From NCBI RefSeq assembly GCF_041435335.1, contig NZ_CP108430.1, positions 4,309,501 through 4,373,500 of the forward strand: a stretch of DNA of 64,000 nt, in the 5' to 3' direction. The first letter of the stretch is position 1; each line of letters starts with the position of its first letter. The position numbers and the translations under genes are program-made. Under the pieces are notes generated by a model. It searched no databases. It saw only the letters and a list, made by a program, of their open reading frames with translations, and was not told where the DNA came from. Shown here one piece after another: positions 35,929 to 43,718 of the stretch. The stretch comes from Streptomyces sp. NBC_01283. GTDB lineage: Bacteria; Actinomycetota; Actinomycetes; Streptomycetales; Streptomycetaceae.

Positions 35929-36792
35929 TCACGTCAGTTGGAGTAGACCTCGTAGAAGATCCCGGCTATCGGCCGGATTCGGGCTGTCGCTCTGCAGCTC
36001 GCCCACCACCCGCTCGTACTGGCCGACTTCCTCGGGCTTGTCGAGGTACAGGGCTCCGGTCAGCTGTTCCACGTACACGACGTCCGAGAGGTCCGACTCC
36101 GGGAAGCGCAGCATGGTGAACGCTCCGCTCTCGCCCGAGTGCCCACCGAAACTGAACGGCATGACCTGAAGGGTGACATTCGGCCGCTCGGAGATGTCGA
36201 TCAGATGCTGGAGCTGACCCCGCATCACTTCCCGGTCTCCGTACGGGCGTCGGAGCGCGGCTTCGTCGAGTACGCAGTGGAAGCGAGGGGCGCGCTCGGA
36301 GATGAGGAGCTTCTGGCGTTCGAGGCGCAGGGCGACTCGGCGCTCGATGTCCGCCTTGCTCGCGTCCTTCATGCCGCGCGCGACGACCGCGTGGGCGTAG
36401 GCCTCGGTCTGCAACAGGCCGTTGACGAACTGGACTTCATAGACACGGATGAGCGAAGCGGCGCCCTCCAGGCCGACGTACGTCTGGAACCAGCCCGGCA
36501 GGATGTCCGAGTAACTGTGCCACCAGCCCGCGAGGTTGGCTTCTTTGGCGAGCGAGAGCAGCGCGACCCGCTCGACCTCGTCGGTGACGCCGTACAGCGT
36601 CAACAGGTCCTCGACATCCCTGGACTTGAAGCTCACCCGTCCCAACTCCATGCGGCTGATCTTCGATTCGGAGGCTCGGATCGAGTAGCCGGCCGCTTCA
36701 CGGGTGATGCCGCGCGATTCCCTCAGGCGCCTGAGTTGCGAGCCAAGGAGCATGCGCCGTACGACCGAGCCGCTCGACTCCCCTGCGGTCAC
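35929..36792 (-). CDS. XRE-type regulator with DUF5753 (WhiJ-like)
   Basis: A 287-aa regulator of the large WhiJ/AbaA-type family. An N-terminal Cro/C1 helix-turn-helix (about 15-70; LRRLRESRGITREAAGYSIR) is followed by the DUF5753 domain (about 90-280) with IRVYEVQFVNGLLQTEAYA. The GTG at 36792 is chosen because GGGGAGGA lies 9 bases before it. With the ATPase-fold and DUF397 genes next door it makes the classical trio linked to development and antibiotic control in Streptomyces. Confidence 0.9.
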   Translation of the reverse strand: MTAGESSGSVVRRMLLGSQLRRLRESRGITREAAGYSIRASESKISRMELGRVSFKSRDVEDLLTLYGVTDEVERVALLSLAKEANLAGWWHSYSDILPGWFQTYVGLEGAASLIRVYEVQFVNGLLQTEAYAHAVVARGMKDASKADIERRVALRLERQKLLISERAPRFHCVLDEAALRRPYGDREVMRGQLQHLIDISERPNVTLQVMPFSFGGHSGESGAFTMLRFPESDLSDVVYVEQLTGALYLDKPEEVGQYERVVGELQSDSPNPADSRDLLRGLLQLT

Positions 36793-37121
36793 TTCGCTCA
36801 ATCCTCCCCATCACTTGGAAGCCAGCAGTCTGCCATTAAACGCTTCAGGCCGTACTCGTTCGGTTACAGAAACGGAAAGCCTTCGGAAGTCCTCCACAAG
36901 AAGTCGTAGGAAGAAATGGGCAAGAAGTGGCACGGGAGCGACCAAGTCCGGCGCGTGCACGTGCATCTGCCCTTGCATCTGCTGTACGCATTCGGAACCA
37001 TGGTCCGCGCGCCACCGCTGTATCACCGTCGCACCGAGCTGTACCGATGCGTCGCAGCGTCGCTGTACCGACCGCACCACCGCTCCATCGCTATGTACCG
37101 CGAAACCGGGGAGTGCCTCGC
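36793..37121. other. Divergent intergenic region of the XRE regulator and ATPase-fold gene
   Basis: A 329-bp stretch without a convincing gene. It holds the left copy of a 27-bp element (36953-36979) shared with the DUF397 promoter region and is lower in GC than its surroundings near 36830-36920. Short Cys/Tyr-rich frames here lack codon bias. Confidence 0.6.
36953..36979 (+). promoter_or_regulatory. 27-bp shared element, copy upstream of the ATPase-fold gene
   Basis: Begins GCGTGCACGTGCATCTGCCC and ends TTGCATC. It matches the minus-strand copy at 38066-38092 at 26 of 27 positions. It reads toward the ATPase-fold gene, whose start is 142 bp away, and contains the palindrome TGCACGTGCA. Confidence 0.75.
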
Positions 37122-37607
37122 ATGGGGACGAATGGATCGACCATGCTCGAGCCGTTACGGCAGGGGCTTCCCCCACTCGACCCCTCAGCCGTTTCCAGCG
37201 CCGCGTCCTGCTCGCTGCCCGCCCGCTATGAAGCAGTGGGCAGCGCACGGCAGTTCACCCGCAAGACGCTGTGTCAGTGGGAACTGGACGAGCGCTTCGA
37301 CGACATCGCCCTCGTCGTCTCCGAACTGGTCACCAACGCCCTCAGACACGCCCTGCCGTCGGACACCCCGCGCGACCACGGCCCGCCGGTACGGCTGCAC
37401 TTGATGCGCTGGACCTCGCGTCTGGTGTGCGCGGTGCGCGACCCCAGTGACGACAGCCCGGTCGCGCGCGAGACCGACGACGACTTCTCGGCCGAGTCGG
37501 GCCGCGGCCTGTTCCTGGTGGACTCGTTCAGCGACAGCTGGGGCTGGCACCCGCTCGCGGGCGCGCTGCGGGGCAAGGTCGTGTGGGCGCTGTTCCAGCT
37601 GGCTTAG
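37122..37607 (+). CDS. ATP-binding protein, anti-sigma/HATPase fold
   Basis: A 161-aa protein with an RsbW/SpoIIAB-like HATPase_c fold. The N-box is VVSELVTNALRHA (about 65-77) and the G-box is ESGRGLFLVDSFSDSWGW (about 122-139). No kinase phosphoacceptor domain is present. Such proteins accompany XRE/DUF397 genes in Streptomyces. The ATG at 37122 has GGGAG 9 bases upstream. It carries a promoter-distal 27-bp element in common with the DUF397 gene. The partner may be a sigma factor or the XRE regulator. Confidence 0.87.
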   Translation: MGTNGSTMLEPLRQGLPPLDPSAVSSAASCSLPARYEAVGSARQFTRKTLCQWELDERFDDIALVVSELVTNALRHALPSDTPRDHGPPVRLHLMRWTSRLVCAVRDPSDDSPVARETDDDFSAESGRGLFLVDSFSDSWGWHPLAGALRGKVVWALFQLA

Positions 37608-37729
37608 CGGGCGGGGCCGGGCTGGGCCGTCGGACGCCGGCCGACGCAGGGACGCATGACCCGTACGGGTTCAGCGGCGTGAACGTCATTCAGCAGCGGG
37701 GCCGGCCAGCCGGCTGACCAACCGGCGGA

Positions 37730-37969
37730 CTAACCACCTATCAGGTGGTCGAACTCCCCATCCTTCATCCCGAGCAGCATGGCCTCTATCTCGGCGCGCG
37801 TGTAGACGAGCGCAGGCCCCTCGGGGAACCGCGAGTTCCGTACGGCGACGTCGCCGCCCGGCAGTTTCGCGAACTCCACGCAGGCGCCCTGCGAGTTGCT
37901 GTGCCTGCTCTTCTCCCAGACCACCCCATGAAGCTCCGTGGCGGCCATGCCGTTAAACACGTGATGCAC
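37730..37969 (-). CDS. DUF397 protein
   Basis: A 79-aa DUF397 protein with the family motifs WEKSRHSNSQGACVEFAKL and VAVRNSRFPEGPALVYT. The GTG at 37969 is preceded by GGGGAG; an ATG at 37948 is an alternative. DUF397 proteins act with XRE/DUF5753 regulators as small modulators, WhiJ being the best known case. It reads toward the ATPase-fold gene, with its own promoter region carrying 9-bp repeats and the 27-bp shared element. Confidence 0.92.
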   Translation of the reverse strand: MHHVFNGMAATELHGVVWEKSRHSNSQGACVEFAKLPGGDVAVRNSRFPEGPALVYTRAEIEAMLLGMKDGEFDHLIGG

Positions 37970-38004
37970 AGTCGCTCCCCGGTGGTGGTGCAGTGCCTGG
38001 TGTG

Positions 38005-38023
38005 GCTCTAGATCGCTCTAGAT
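38005..38023. repeat. Direct repeat GCTCTAGAT, 10-bp pitch
   Basis: GCTCTAGAT at 38005-38013 and 38015-38023, one helical turn apart, overlaps the candidate -10 of the DUF397 gene. It is a possible binding site for the XRE regulator. Confidence 0.6.
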
Positions 38024-38065
38024 GCAGTGGTCAACTGTCCCGGATCATAGCTGTGTTCACATGCC

Positions 38066-38092
38066 GATGCATGGGCAGATGCACGTGCACGC
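38066..38092 (-). promoter_or_regulatory. 27-bp shared element, copy upstream of the DUF397 gene
   Basis: Minus-strand copy of the element at 36953-36979, one mismatch. It lies about 97 bp upstream of the DUF397 start and reads toward it. A TATGAT follows its terminal ATGCAT by 17 bp. Confidence 0.75.
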
Positions 38093-38279
38093 GGGGTGCT
38101 CTCTTGGTTACAGCTCTGTCAGCACCTTCCCAAGCCCCGCATGCCATGCGAACCGCCGTCCAGGTCGAAGCCTCGCCTGCAAGTCCGCGTACGTGTTCAT
38201 GGGTTCGTGTACTAGGTAGAGACGCACAGGACGCCCTAGGTGTTCCAACGTTTACGCGACTACCTGATGACGGCGTGGT

Positions 38280-38387
38280 TCAGCGAGCCGGACAGGCCTC
38301 CAGGAGGGTGTCGAAGGCAGGGGGCAGGTGCTGGCAGCAGTCACCGTGCTCCGGGTGCCAGTCGTTGCCGGGGTTCATCGGGTTCAC
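38280..38387 (-). CDS. Candidate 35-aa Cys/His-rich protein coupled to rpmE2
   Basis: A small frame that starts with a GTG overlapping the rpmE2 stop (GTGA) and ends at 38280. It encodes a peptide with the centre [20 protein letters not shown], containing three His, two adjacent Cys and a further Cys near the end. The overlap suggests translational coupling in a probably zinc-regulated operon. The ligand-rich centre fits metal binding, but this is inference. I recognise no family. It could instead be the 3' remnant of a longer gene. Confidence 0.45.
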   Translation of the reverse strand: MNPMNPGNDWHPEHGDCCQHLPPAFDTLLEACPAR

Positions 38388-38629
38388 CGCGCGCCGTAAC
38401 GGCGTTCGAAGCGCTCCACGCGGCCCGCCGTGTCCATGACCTTGGCCGTGCCCGTGTAGAAGGGGTGGCTCGCCGAGGAGACCTCGACGTCGACGACGGG
38501 ATAGGTGCGCCCGTCCTCCCAGTCGACCGTCTTCTCGCTGGTCGCGGTGGACCGGGTGAGGAAGGCGAAGCCGGCGGACTTGTCACGGAAGACGACGGGG
38601 CCGTACGGCGGGTGGATGTCCTTGCGCAT
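38384..38629 (-). CDS. rpmE2: Ribosomal protein L31 type B (zinc-free form)
   Basis: An 81-aa L31 paralogue beginning [20 protein letters not shown]. It lacks the CxxC zinc motif of the housekeeping L31, so it can replace it when zinc is scarce and release zinc for the cell. Its ribosome-binding site (GAGGAG) lies inside the last codons of the shortened rpmG frame five bases upstream. The two are read from the probable Zur-controlled promoter at 38704-38740. Confidence 0.96.
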   Translation of the reverse strand: MRKDIHPPYGPVVFRDKSAGFAFLTRSTATSEKTVDWEDGRTYPVVDVEVSSASHPFYTGTAKVMDTAGRVERFERRYGAR

Positions 38630-38634
38630 GTCGG

Positions 38635-38703
38635 TCAGCGCTCCTCTCGGAAATCGACGTGGCGCCCGACGACCGGGGCGTACTTGAGTTCGTTGCGAGC
38701 CAT
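38635..38703 (-). pseudogene. rpmG: rpmG (ribosomal protein L33) with an in-frame internal deletion
   Basis: The 22-codon frame reads MARNEL joined directly to [16 protein letters not shown]. Full zinc-free L33 proteins are about 54 residues: they start MARNE(L/V)RPVIKLRS and end [17 protein letters not shown]. About 32 central residues are therefore missing while start, frame, end and stop are intact. The protein cannot fold as L33. The frame still carries the rpmE2 ribosome-binding site, so it may persist as a leader frame. TTGAAA-N16-TACACT ends 6 bases before the ATG, so the mRNA is probably leaderless. Confidence 0.85.
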
Positions 38704-38715
38704 GCCGCTAGTGTA

Positions 38716-38736
38716 TGAAAATGATTCCCGTTTTCA
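38716..38736. promoter_or_regulatory. Probable Zur operator between rpmG/rpmE2 and rpmB/rpsN
   Basis: TGAAAA-N9-TTTTCA with left half TGAAAATGATT, which fits 11 positions of the actinobacterial Zur consensus as I recall it. It overlaps the -35/-10 of the rpmG-rpmE2 promoter and is shared with the divergent rpmB-rpsN pair. Zur is inferred from the box and the gene set. Confidence 0.7.
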
Positions 38737-38785
38737 AAACGGTTCCGCAAAGGACCCCGCCCCCGTGACCGAGAGGTGCGTCACC

Positions 38786-39022
38786 ATGTCCGCCCACTGC
38801 CAGCTCACCGGCGCCATGCCGGGCTTCGGCAACCAGATCTCCCATTCGCACCGGCGCACGTCACGCCGGTTCGACGTCAACGTCCAGCGCAAGCGGTACT
38901 GGCTGCCGAGCGAGGGCCGCTACGTGCGGCTGCGGCTCAGCACCAAGGGCATCAAGACCGTCGACTCGATCGGCATCGAGGCCGCCGTCGCCAGGATCCG
39001 TGCGCGCGGGGTGAGGGTCTGA
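38786..39022 (+). CDS. rpmB: Ribosomal protein L28 (zinc-free form)
   Basis: A 78-aa L28 with opening [20 protein letters not shown] and the basic block [20 protein letters not shown]. Only one Cys is present, so the zinc ribbon of the housekeeping form is lost. The ATG at 38786 follows GAGAGG. Its stop overlaps rpsN (TGATG), and both are divergent from rpmG/rpmE2 across the probable Zur box. Confidence 0.95.
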   Translation: MSAHCQLTGAMPGFGNQISHSHRRTSRRFDVNVQRKRYWLPSEGRYVRLRLSTKGIKTVDSIGIEAAVARIRARGVRV

Positions 39023-39327
39023 TGGCCAAGAAGAGCAAGATCGCGAAGAACGAGAAGCGGCGCGAGGTCGTCGCACGGTACGCCGTGCGGCGGGCCGAGC
39101 TGAAGGAGATCCTGCGGCGGCCCTCGACGAGCGAGCCCGAACGACGCGCAGCCCAGGCCGAGTTGGCGCGTCAGCCGCGGGACGCGAGTGCGACGCGCGT
39201 ACGCAACCGGGACAGCGTCGACGGCCGCCCGCGCGGATACGTCGGGAAGTTCGGCCTCTCCAGGGTGAAGCTGCGTGACCAAGCGCACGCCGGATTCCTC
39301 CCCGGGGTGCGCAAGTCGTCCTGGTAG
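39022..39327 (+). CDS. rpsN: Ribosomal protein S14 (zinc-free, long form)
   Basis: A 101-aa S14 of the long Cys-free type, in contrast to the ~61-aa zinc-binding form. It has [20 protein letters not shown] at the start and [20 protein letters not shown], the conserved rRNA-contact region, near the middle. It is coupled to rpmB by a 1-base stop/start overlap. It probably replaces the zinc form under zinc shortage. Confidence 0.96.
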   Translation: MAKKSKIAKNEKRREVVARYAVRRAELKEILRRPSTSEPERRAAQAELARQPRDASATRVRNRDSVDGRPRGYVGKFGLSRVKLRDQAHAGFLPGVRKSSW

Positions 39328-39368
39328 CTTGGCGCGCGATTCACCGACCTGGTCCTAGGGGGAGTTCA

Positions 39369-39863
39369 GTGCGCACGCACGTCCGGAACGTACGTATCGG
39401 TGCCGCGGCGGCAGGTCTTGTCGCCGCCCTTGTCCTGACCGGTTGCAGCAGTGACGGCGGCGACGGTGGGGACGAGGGCAAGGACAAGGGCTCGGCAGGT
39501 TCCTCGGCCGGGACGCCGGACGAGGGCGGGGCGGACTCCGGCGCGGACTCCGGTGCCAAGGACGGCAGTTCCGAGGGCAGCTGGGTCGCCACCGCCGACG
39601 GGAATCCGCTGGCGCTGGTGATCGCCGGGAAGCAGGCGACGCTGCTCGGGGAGAACGTCCTGTGCAGCGGCACCGCCAGCGCCGAGACGATCCGGCTCAA
39701 GTGCGCCAAGGGTGACTCGGACCGCACCGAGGGCACGGTCGAGTCGGTCAACGGGACGTCGATGACGGTCTCCTGGCAGGGCGCGGGCAAGGATCAGTTC
39801 ACCAGGACCAAGGGCGGGAAGCTGCCGGACGGGCTGCCCACGGCGGGTATTCCGGGGTCCTGA
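39369..39863 (+). CDS. Putative secreted lipoprotein
   Basis: A 164-aa protein with an N-terminal signal (AAAAGLVAALVLTGC) and lipobox Cys26. A ~45-residue Gly/Asp/Ser-rich tether follows, then a small domain (about 72-150) with two Cys (VLCSG and RLKCAKG) that could pair. I do not recognise the domain. The GTG at 39369 follows GGGGGAG. It lies downstream of rpsN but with a 41-bp gap. Confidence 0.78.
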   Translation: MRTHVRNVRIGAAAAGLVAALVLTGCSSDGGDGGDEGKDKGSAGSSAGTPDEGGADSGADSGAKDGSSEGSWVATADGNPLALVIAGKQATLLGENVLCSGTASAETIRLKCAKGDSDRTEGTVESVNGTSMTVSWQGAGKDQFTRTKGGKLPDGLPTAGIPGS

Positions 39864-39891
39864 GGCTCCGGCCTCACGGGATGCGGCGCGG

Positions 39892-42231
39892 CTAGCGGGC
39901 AGCGGGACCTCGATCGGGGTCCTGCGGCCCGCTGTCTGTTCGGGGGGCGGGCTCGGTTCGGGCGGCGGTTTCTGGCTCTGCCTGGGTGGCTGTTTCTGTT
40001 GGGGCGGCTGTTTCTGGTTCTGCCTGCGTCGCTGTTTCCGAGCCGTCCACGAGCATGGGCGGTGGCGCTGTGTCCAGGGCGTCCGACACCTCCTCCAGGG
40101 TGCTGAGAAGGAGGCCCGCTCCCCTGCGTACGACCCGGTCGGGGACGCCCTCGCCGTCCCACTCGTCCAGGGCCTTGCGCACGGCTTCCCACTTCGGGAC
40201 GCGGCGCTCGCGCACGGCCTTCGCGCCGTCCTGGGTCGCCTTGCGCAGGGCCTCGGCGAGGCGGTCGGCCGCGGGGACGGGGGTGGCGTCGCGGTCCGGG
40301 AGGTGGGCCTCCATCAGCATGGCCACGCGGCCGAGTTGGGCGAGGGCGTCCTCGGCGTCGGCGGCCGCGGCGCGGGAGAGGCCGCGGTGGCGTACCGGCT
40401 CGTGCTTGGCGCGGGCGGCGGCCTCCTGCCAGGCGATGCGGGCGTCGCGGGCGGCGAGGAGCGCCTCGCGGACGTCCGGGCAGGCCTTGCCGACGGGGTC
40501 CGCGTAGCGGGTGACGACGGCCGCGGCGTACCGGCCGTCCGCGATGAGCCAGTCGGCGAGGCGGTTGCGCAGACGCGGGGTCTCCCAGGCCGGATACACG
40601 GCGTACGCGATCATCGCGAGGACGCCGCCGAGGAGCGTGAGCACGACACGTTCCGGCACGGTCTGCGTCCACTGCTCGCCGCCCATGCCGAGCAGGAACA
40701 CCACGTACGCGGCGACGCAGGCCTGGGCGGCGACCTGGCCCGTGCGCATCAGCAGGTACATCATCCCGGCGCAGAGCACGGCGAGCGCCGCGGAGAGCCC
40801 GGTGTCGGGGTGCGCGAGCTGCACGATGCCGGTGGCGAGGGCCACGCCGACGAGGGTGCCGCCGAAACGGGCCACCGCGCGGGAGTACGTCTGTGAGAAG
40901 TCCGGGCGCATCACCATCACGGAGGCCATGGGAGCCCAGTAGCCGTGACCGAGGGGAAGCCAGGTACCCAGGAGGTACCCCGCGGCGGCCACGGCGGTGA
41001 CGCGGATCGCATGGCGGGTGACGGGCGATTCATGCCGCCGCCGAAGCTCGCCCCTCATGGCCCGAAGGGCGGCGGGGAGCAGGGCGGGGAAGGTGGGGCG
41101 GAGGAGGGGGGTGGGGGCTGGGGTGGTCGGGGTTGCTGTGGCACCCGTAAGCGCTGTGGCATCCGCCGGCCCCGTAGCCGCCGCAGGGCTTGTGGCTCCT
41201 GTCGCTTCCGGGGTTGCTTTTGTGGTGAGGGTTGCTGCCTTGTCGGGGGGTTTGCCTGCTGTTTCGAGTACGTCTCGCAGGAGTGCCGCCAGGCGTTTCG
41301 CCGCTCTCTGGGCCGGGCCCGTGAGGATCGCCCCCGTGTCCGGGGTCCGGAGGGTCGCCACGGCCGCGGGCGGGATCTTGACCGGTTCGCCCTGCCGGAT
41401 CGCCCTGGCCGCCGCGTCCAGGATCGAGCCCGCCGCGGCCAGGATCTCGCGTACGCGGTCACGTTCGGGGCCCTCCTCCGGTACGCCCACCGCCGGGTCG
41501 GCCAGGGAGGCGAGCACCGGGCGGATGCGTTCGGCGACGCCGCGGGCGCCGTGGAGTTCGGCGGGGCGGGTGCGGGCCTGGCGCGGGGTGACGGTCGCCG
41601 CGTCGCGGGCCGCCATCAGGGGCTCCGGGTCGAAGTCGGCGTGGGGATCGTGCCGAAGGCGGCGGGCGTAGTCGGCCTCGGCCGCGAGCGCGTCGGCGAG
41701 GGCGTCCCGGTGGGCGCCCCATCTGCGTACGGGAAACAGGACCACGAGGGCGGCCTGGACGGCGCCGCCCACCACCATCATCGCGGCGTGGCCGGCCGCG
41801 GCGGCCAGGGAGCCGGGGAGGGTGACCGTGACCAGCATGATCGCGACGTTGGAGGAGGCGATGATGCCGATGGTCGGGCCCGCGGCCCAGCTCAGCCCCG
41901 AGAGGAACGTCCAGAGGCAGAGGAGGGCGAGGAAGAGGAGGAGGTGGGAGCCGGTGAGGTAGCCCAGGAACGTGGAGATGGCGAGGCTCGTGCCGGAGGC
42001 CAGAGCCAGCTCCGGACGGGGCCGCCAGCTGCGCTGGAACGTGGCGATGGCGGCCTGGAAGGCCCCGAACGCCGAGCTGGCCGCCACGGCAGGACCGAAG
42101 AGGGTGAGGCTCACGCCGATGATGACGGCGAGGCCGGCCGCGCCACGGAGCGCGATGAGGGGTTCGAGGCGCTTCCGCTCGACGGTCAGGCCCGAGCGAG
42201 CGGTCTCCTTCAGCGCTCGGAGCCAGGTCAC
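39892..42231 (-). CDS. FUSC family membrane protein (fusaric-acid-resistance-like)
   Basis: A 779-aa inner-membrane protein. Six hydrophobic helices span about 25-175, followed by a cytosolic segment with a Thr/Ala/Pro-rich linker (about 315-370). A second six-helix set (about 395-545, the FUSC_2 domain) and a cytosolic helical tail complete it. The last ~50 residues repeat ETATQAEPETAA twice. I start it at the GTG at 42231. Proteins of this type are linked to efflux of aromatic acids. It converges on the lipoprotein gene. Confidence 0.85.
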   Translation of the reverse strand: MTWLRALKETARSGLTVERKRLEPLIALRGAAGLAVIIGVSLTLFGPAVAASSAFGAFQAAIATFQRSWRPRPELALASGTSLAISTFLGYLTGSHLLLFLALLCLWTFLSGLSWAAGPTIGIIASSNVAIMLVTVTLPGSLAAAAGHAAMMVVGGAVQAALVVLFPVRRWGAHRDALADALAAEADYARRLRHDPHADFDPEPLMAARDAATVTPRQARTRPAELHGARGVAERIRPVLASLADPAVGVPEEGPERDRVREILAAAGSILDAAARAIRQGEPVKIPPAAVATLRTPDTGAILTGPAQRAAKRLAALLRDVLETAGKPPDKAATLTTKATPEATGATSPAAATGPADATALTGATATPTTPAPTPLLRPTFPALLPAALRAMRGELRRRHESPVTRHAIRVTAVAAAGYLLGTWLPLGHGYWAPMASVMVMRPDFSQTYSRAVARFGGTLVGVALATGIVQLAHPDTGLSAALAVLCAGMMYLLMRTGQVAAQACVAAYVVFLLGMGGEQWTQTVPERVVLTLLGGVLAMIAYAVYPAWETPRLRNRLADWLIADGRYAAAVVTRYADPVGKACPDVREALLAARDARIAWQEAAARAKHEPVRHRGLSRAAAADAEDALAQLGRVAMLMEAHLPDRDATPVPAADRLAEALRKATQDGAKAVRERRVPKWEAVRKALDEWDGEGVPDRVVRRGAGLLLSTLEEVSDALDTAPPPMLVDGSETATQAEPETAAPTETATQAEPETAARTEPAPRTDSGPQDPDRGPAAR

Positions 42232-42310
42232 CCTGTGATGATACGGGGCATATCGGGCTGAACCGCGACAGGGGGCGGGAGGGGGTTCCGGTGCGGGTCC
42301 GCTCGAAGGG

Positions 42311-42334
42311 ATCGAGGGATCGAGGGATCGAGGG
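42311..42334. repeat. ATCGAGGG, three tandem copies
   Basis: Three exact 8-bp units, with near copies on both sides (ctcgaaggg), lie in the 222-bp gap between the FUSC and DUF2786 genes. It is a simple repeat that may vary in copy number. Confidence 0.6.
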
Positions 42335-42453
42335 CTCGAAGGGGGCGGGGCCACGGCGCCCTCCCCTCGCGTACCTGCACGGCGTCGCGCTCGTCACGCT
42401 CACGGAGTTCTCGGGATCCAGGACCGGAACCCAGCCTTGCCGCGGGGTACCTC

Positions 42454-43635
42454 TCAGGTGAGGCGGCGTCTGCCCGGGGTCATCTGCGCCTCGTCCGCCG
42501 CCGCCGTTCCGTGGGTCCAGCCCTCGTGGTCCGTCGCGCCCCGCACCCGCGTGGTGGTCGTCTCCGGGAACATCCGCTCGGTGTGGGACGTGACGGCCAC
42601 ATCCCTGGCGGCCAGGACGGGCAGCAGCTCGCCCGCGTCCGGGGACTCCGCGGTGACATCCTCCGCGGCGGCGGCGAGGCGCGCGCCGAGCCGGTTCGCG
42701 TACGCGAGGAGGAAGGCCTGACGGAACGTCTTCGTACGCTTCCGGCCGCCCGCGCGCTGCCCCGCCTCCGCCTTCGTCATCGCCGCCGTTCCCTGTACGA
42801 GGAGGGAGGTGTGGAGGAGTTCGACCACTTCCAGGTCGGGCTCGAAACCGACGACGGTCGAGAAGCCGTACGCCTCGTTCCACACCGCACGGCAGCGGTT
42901 CGCGGTGGCCACCGCGTCCAGGAGGATCGCCTTCGCCGTCTCGTACGGGGCGTCCACGCCGATGCGGCAGGCGCCCGGAGTGTCCTTGGCGTGGGTACGG
43001 GACGCGAGCAGGGCCTCGTCGATGGTGTGCCTGGCCATCAGCTCCTGCGCCTTGGCGGTGAGCGCCTCCGCCTCCTCGGGAAACCCGGTGGCCTCCGCCT
43101 TGGCGAGGAGGGCGCGGATACGGGTGAGGATGCGGGGTTCCTCGTGGCCGGGGGGCGGAGGCGCGTGGAGCGGGGTGCCAGGTGCGGGGCCGACGGGCTC
43201 GATCGCGGGCAGGCGCAGGAGGAGGCGGTAGAGGGCGAGGGTGGTGGTGGCCTGGGAGAAGCGATCGGGCCGAGGGCTGCCCTGCGATGCCGGCTCGGCG
43301 AGCTCGGCGAGCTGCGCCTGCCAGCGGGGCGGCAGCGTGTCGCCGTACCGCCTGGTCTCCGTGGTGATCAGCCCGGCGGCGAGCTGCGCCTGGTGGGTGC
43401 GGTCGGTGCCGTGGGCGATGTCGTCCTGGGCGCGGCCGACCATGCGTATGACGTCCGCCGGCTGCCAGCCCCGCTCCCACGCGCGGCGCACCAGCTCCTC
43501 GCCCCTGCGCCACAGCTCGGCGTCGGCCTCGGGGGCCGCCGCGAGGAGGGACGCGCCGGTGTCGAGGCCCTCGTCGCCGTCCGCGTACAGCGCTGCCGCG
43601 AACGCCTTGTCGATCACCTCGGTCACCGGATCCAT
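42454..43635 (-). CDS. DUF2786 domain protein
   Basis: A 393-aa cytosolic protein. The DUF2786 domain (ILTRIRALLAKAEATGFPEE, about 168-208) is followed by the typical helical region with IDEALLASR and ANRCRAVWNEAYGFSTVVGF. The first ~150 residues are helical and Ala/Glu-rich. DUF2786 also occurs in phage proteins, but no phage context is seen here. Start ATG at 43635. Function unknown. Confidence 0.85.
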   Translation of the reverse strand: MDPVTEVIDKAFAAALYADGDEGLDTGASLLAAAPEADAELWRRGEELVRRAWERGWQPADVIRMVGRAQDDIAHGTDRTHQAQLAAGLITTETRRYGDTLPPRWQAQLAELAEPASQGSPRPDRFSQATTTLALYRLLLRLPAIEPVGPAPGTPLHAPPPPGHEEPRILTRIRALLAKAEATGFPEEAEALTAKAQELMARHTIDEALLASRTHAKDTPGACRIGVDAPYETAKAILLDAVATANRCRAVWNEAYGFSTVVGFEPDLEVVELLHTSLLVQGTAAMTKAEAGQRAGGRKRTKTFRQAFLLAYANRLGARLAAAAEDVTAESPDAGELLPVLAARDVAVTSHTERMFPETTTTRVRGATDHEGWTHGTAAADEAQMTPGRRRLT

Positions 43636-43718
43636 ACGTCAAGGGTATGGCTGGCCATACCCCCGGGACGCCCCCCAGTGGTCGTGCCCGGCGGGGCCTC
43701 GGACGGTTGGGTTGAGGC

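Larger units (their letters stand above)
37970..38279. promoter_or_regulatory. Gene-free promoter region of the DUF397 gene
   Basis: 310 bp without a supported gene. On the minus strand TTGACC (38025-38030 region) and a TAGAGC about 18 bp on could be the DUF397 promoter, overlapped by direct repeats. Farther up, ATGCAT-N17-TATGAT next to the 27-bp element is a second promoter candidate. Confidence 0.5.

Noticed and set aside
36953..38092. Inverted repeats as ends of a small transposon around the ATPase-fold and DUF397 genes
   Set aside because: No transposase, no flanking target duplication, and each arm sits in a promoter position pointing to a gene, which fits operators better.
42311..42334. 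Tandem ATCGAGGG as a start of a CRISPR array
   Set aside because: Units are contiguous without spacers and no cas gene is in the window.
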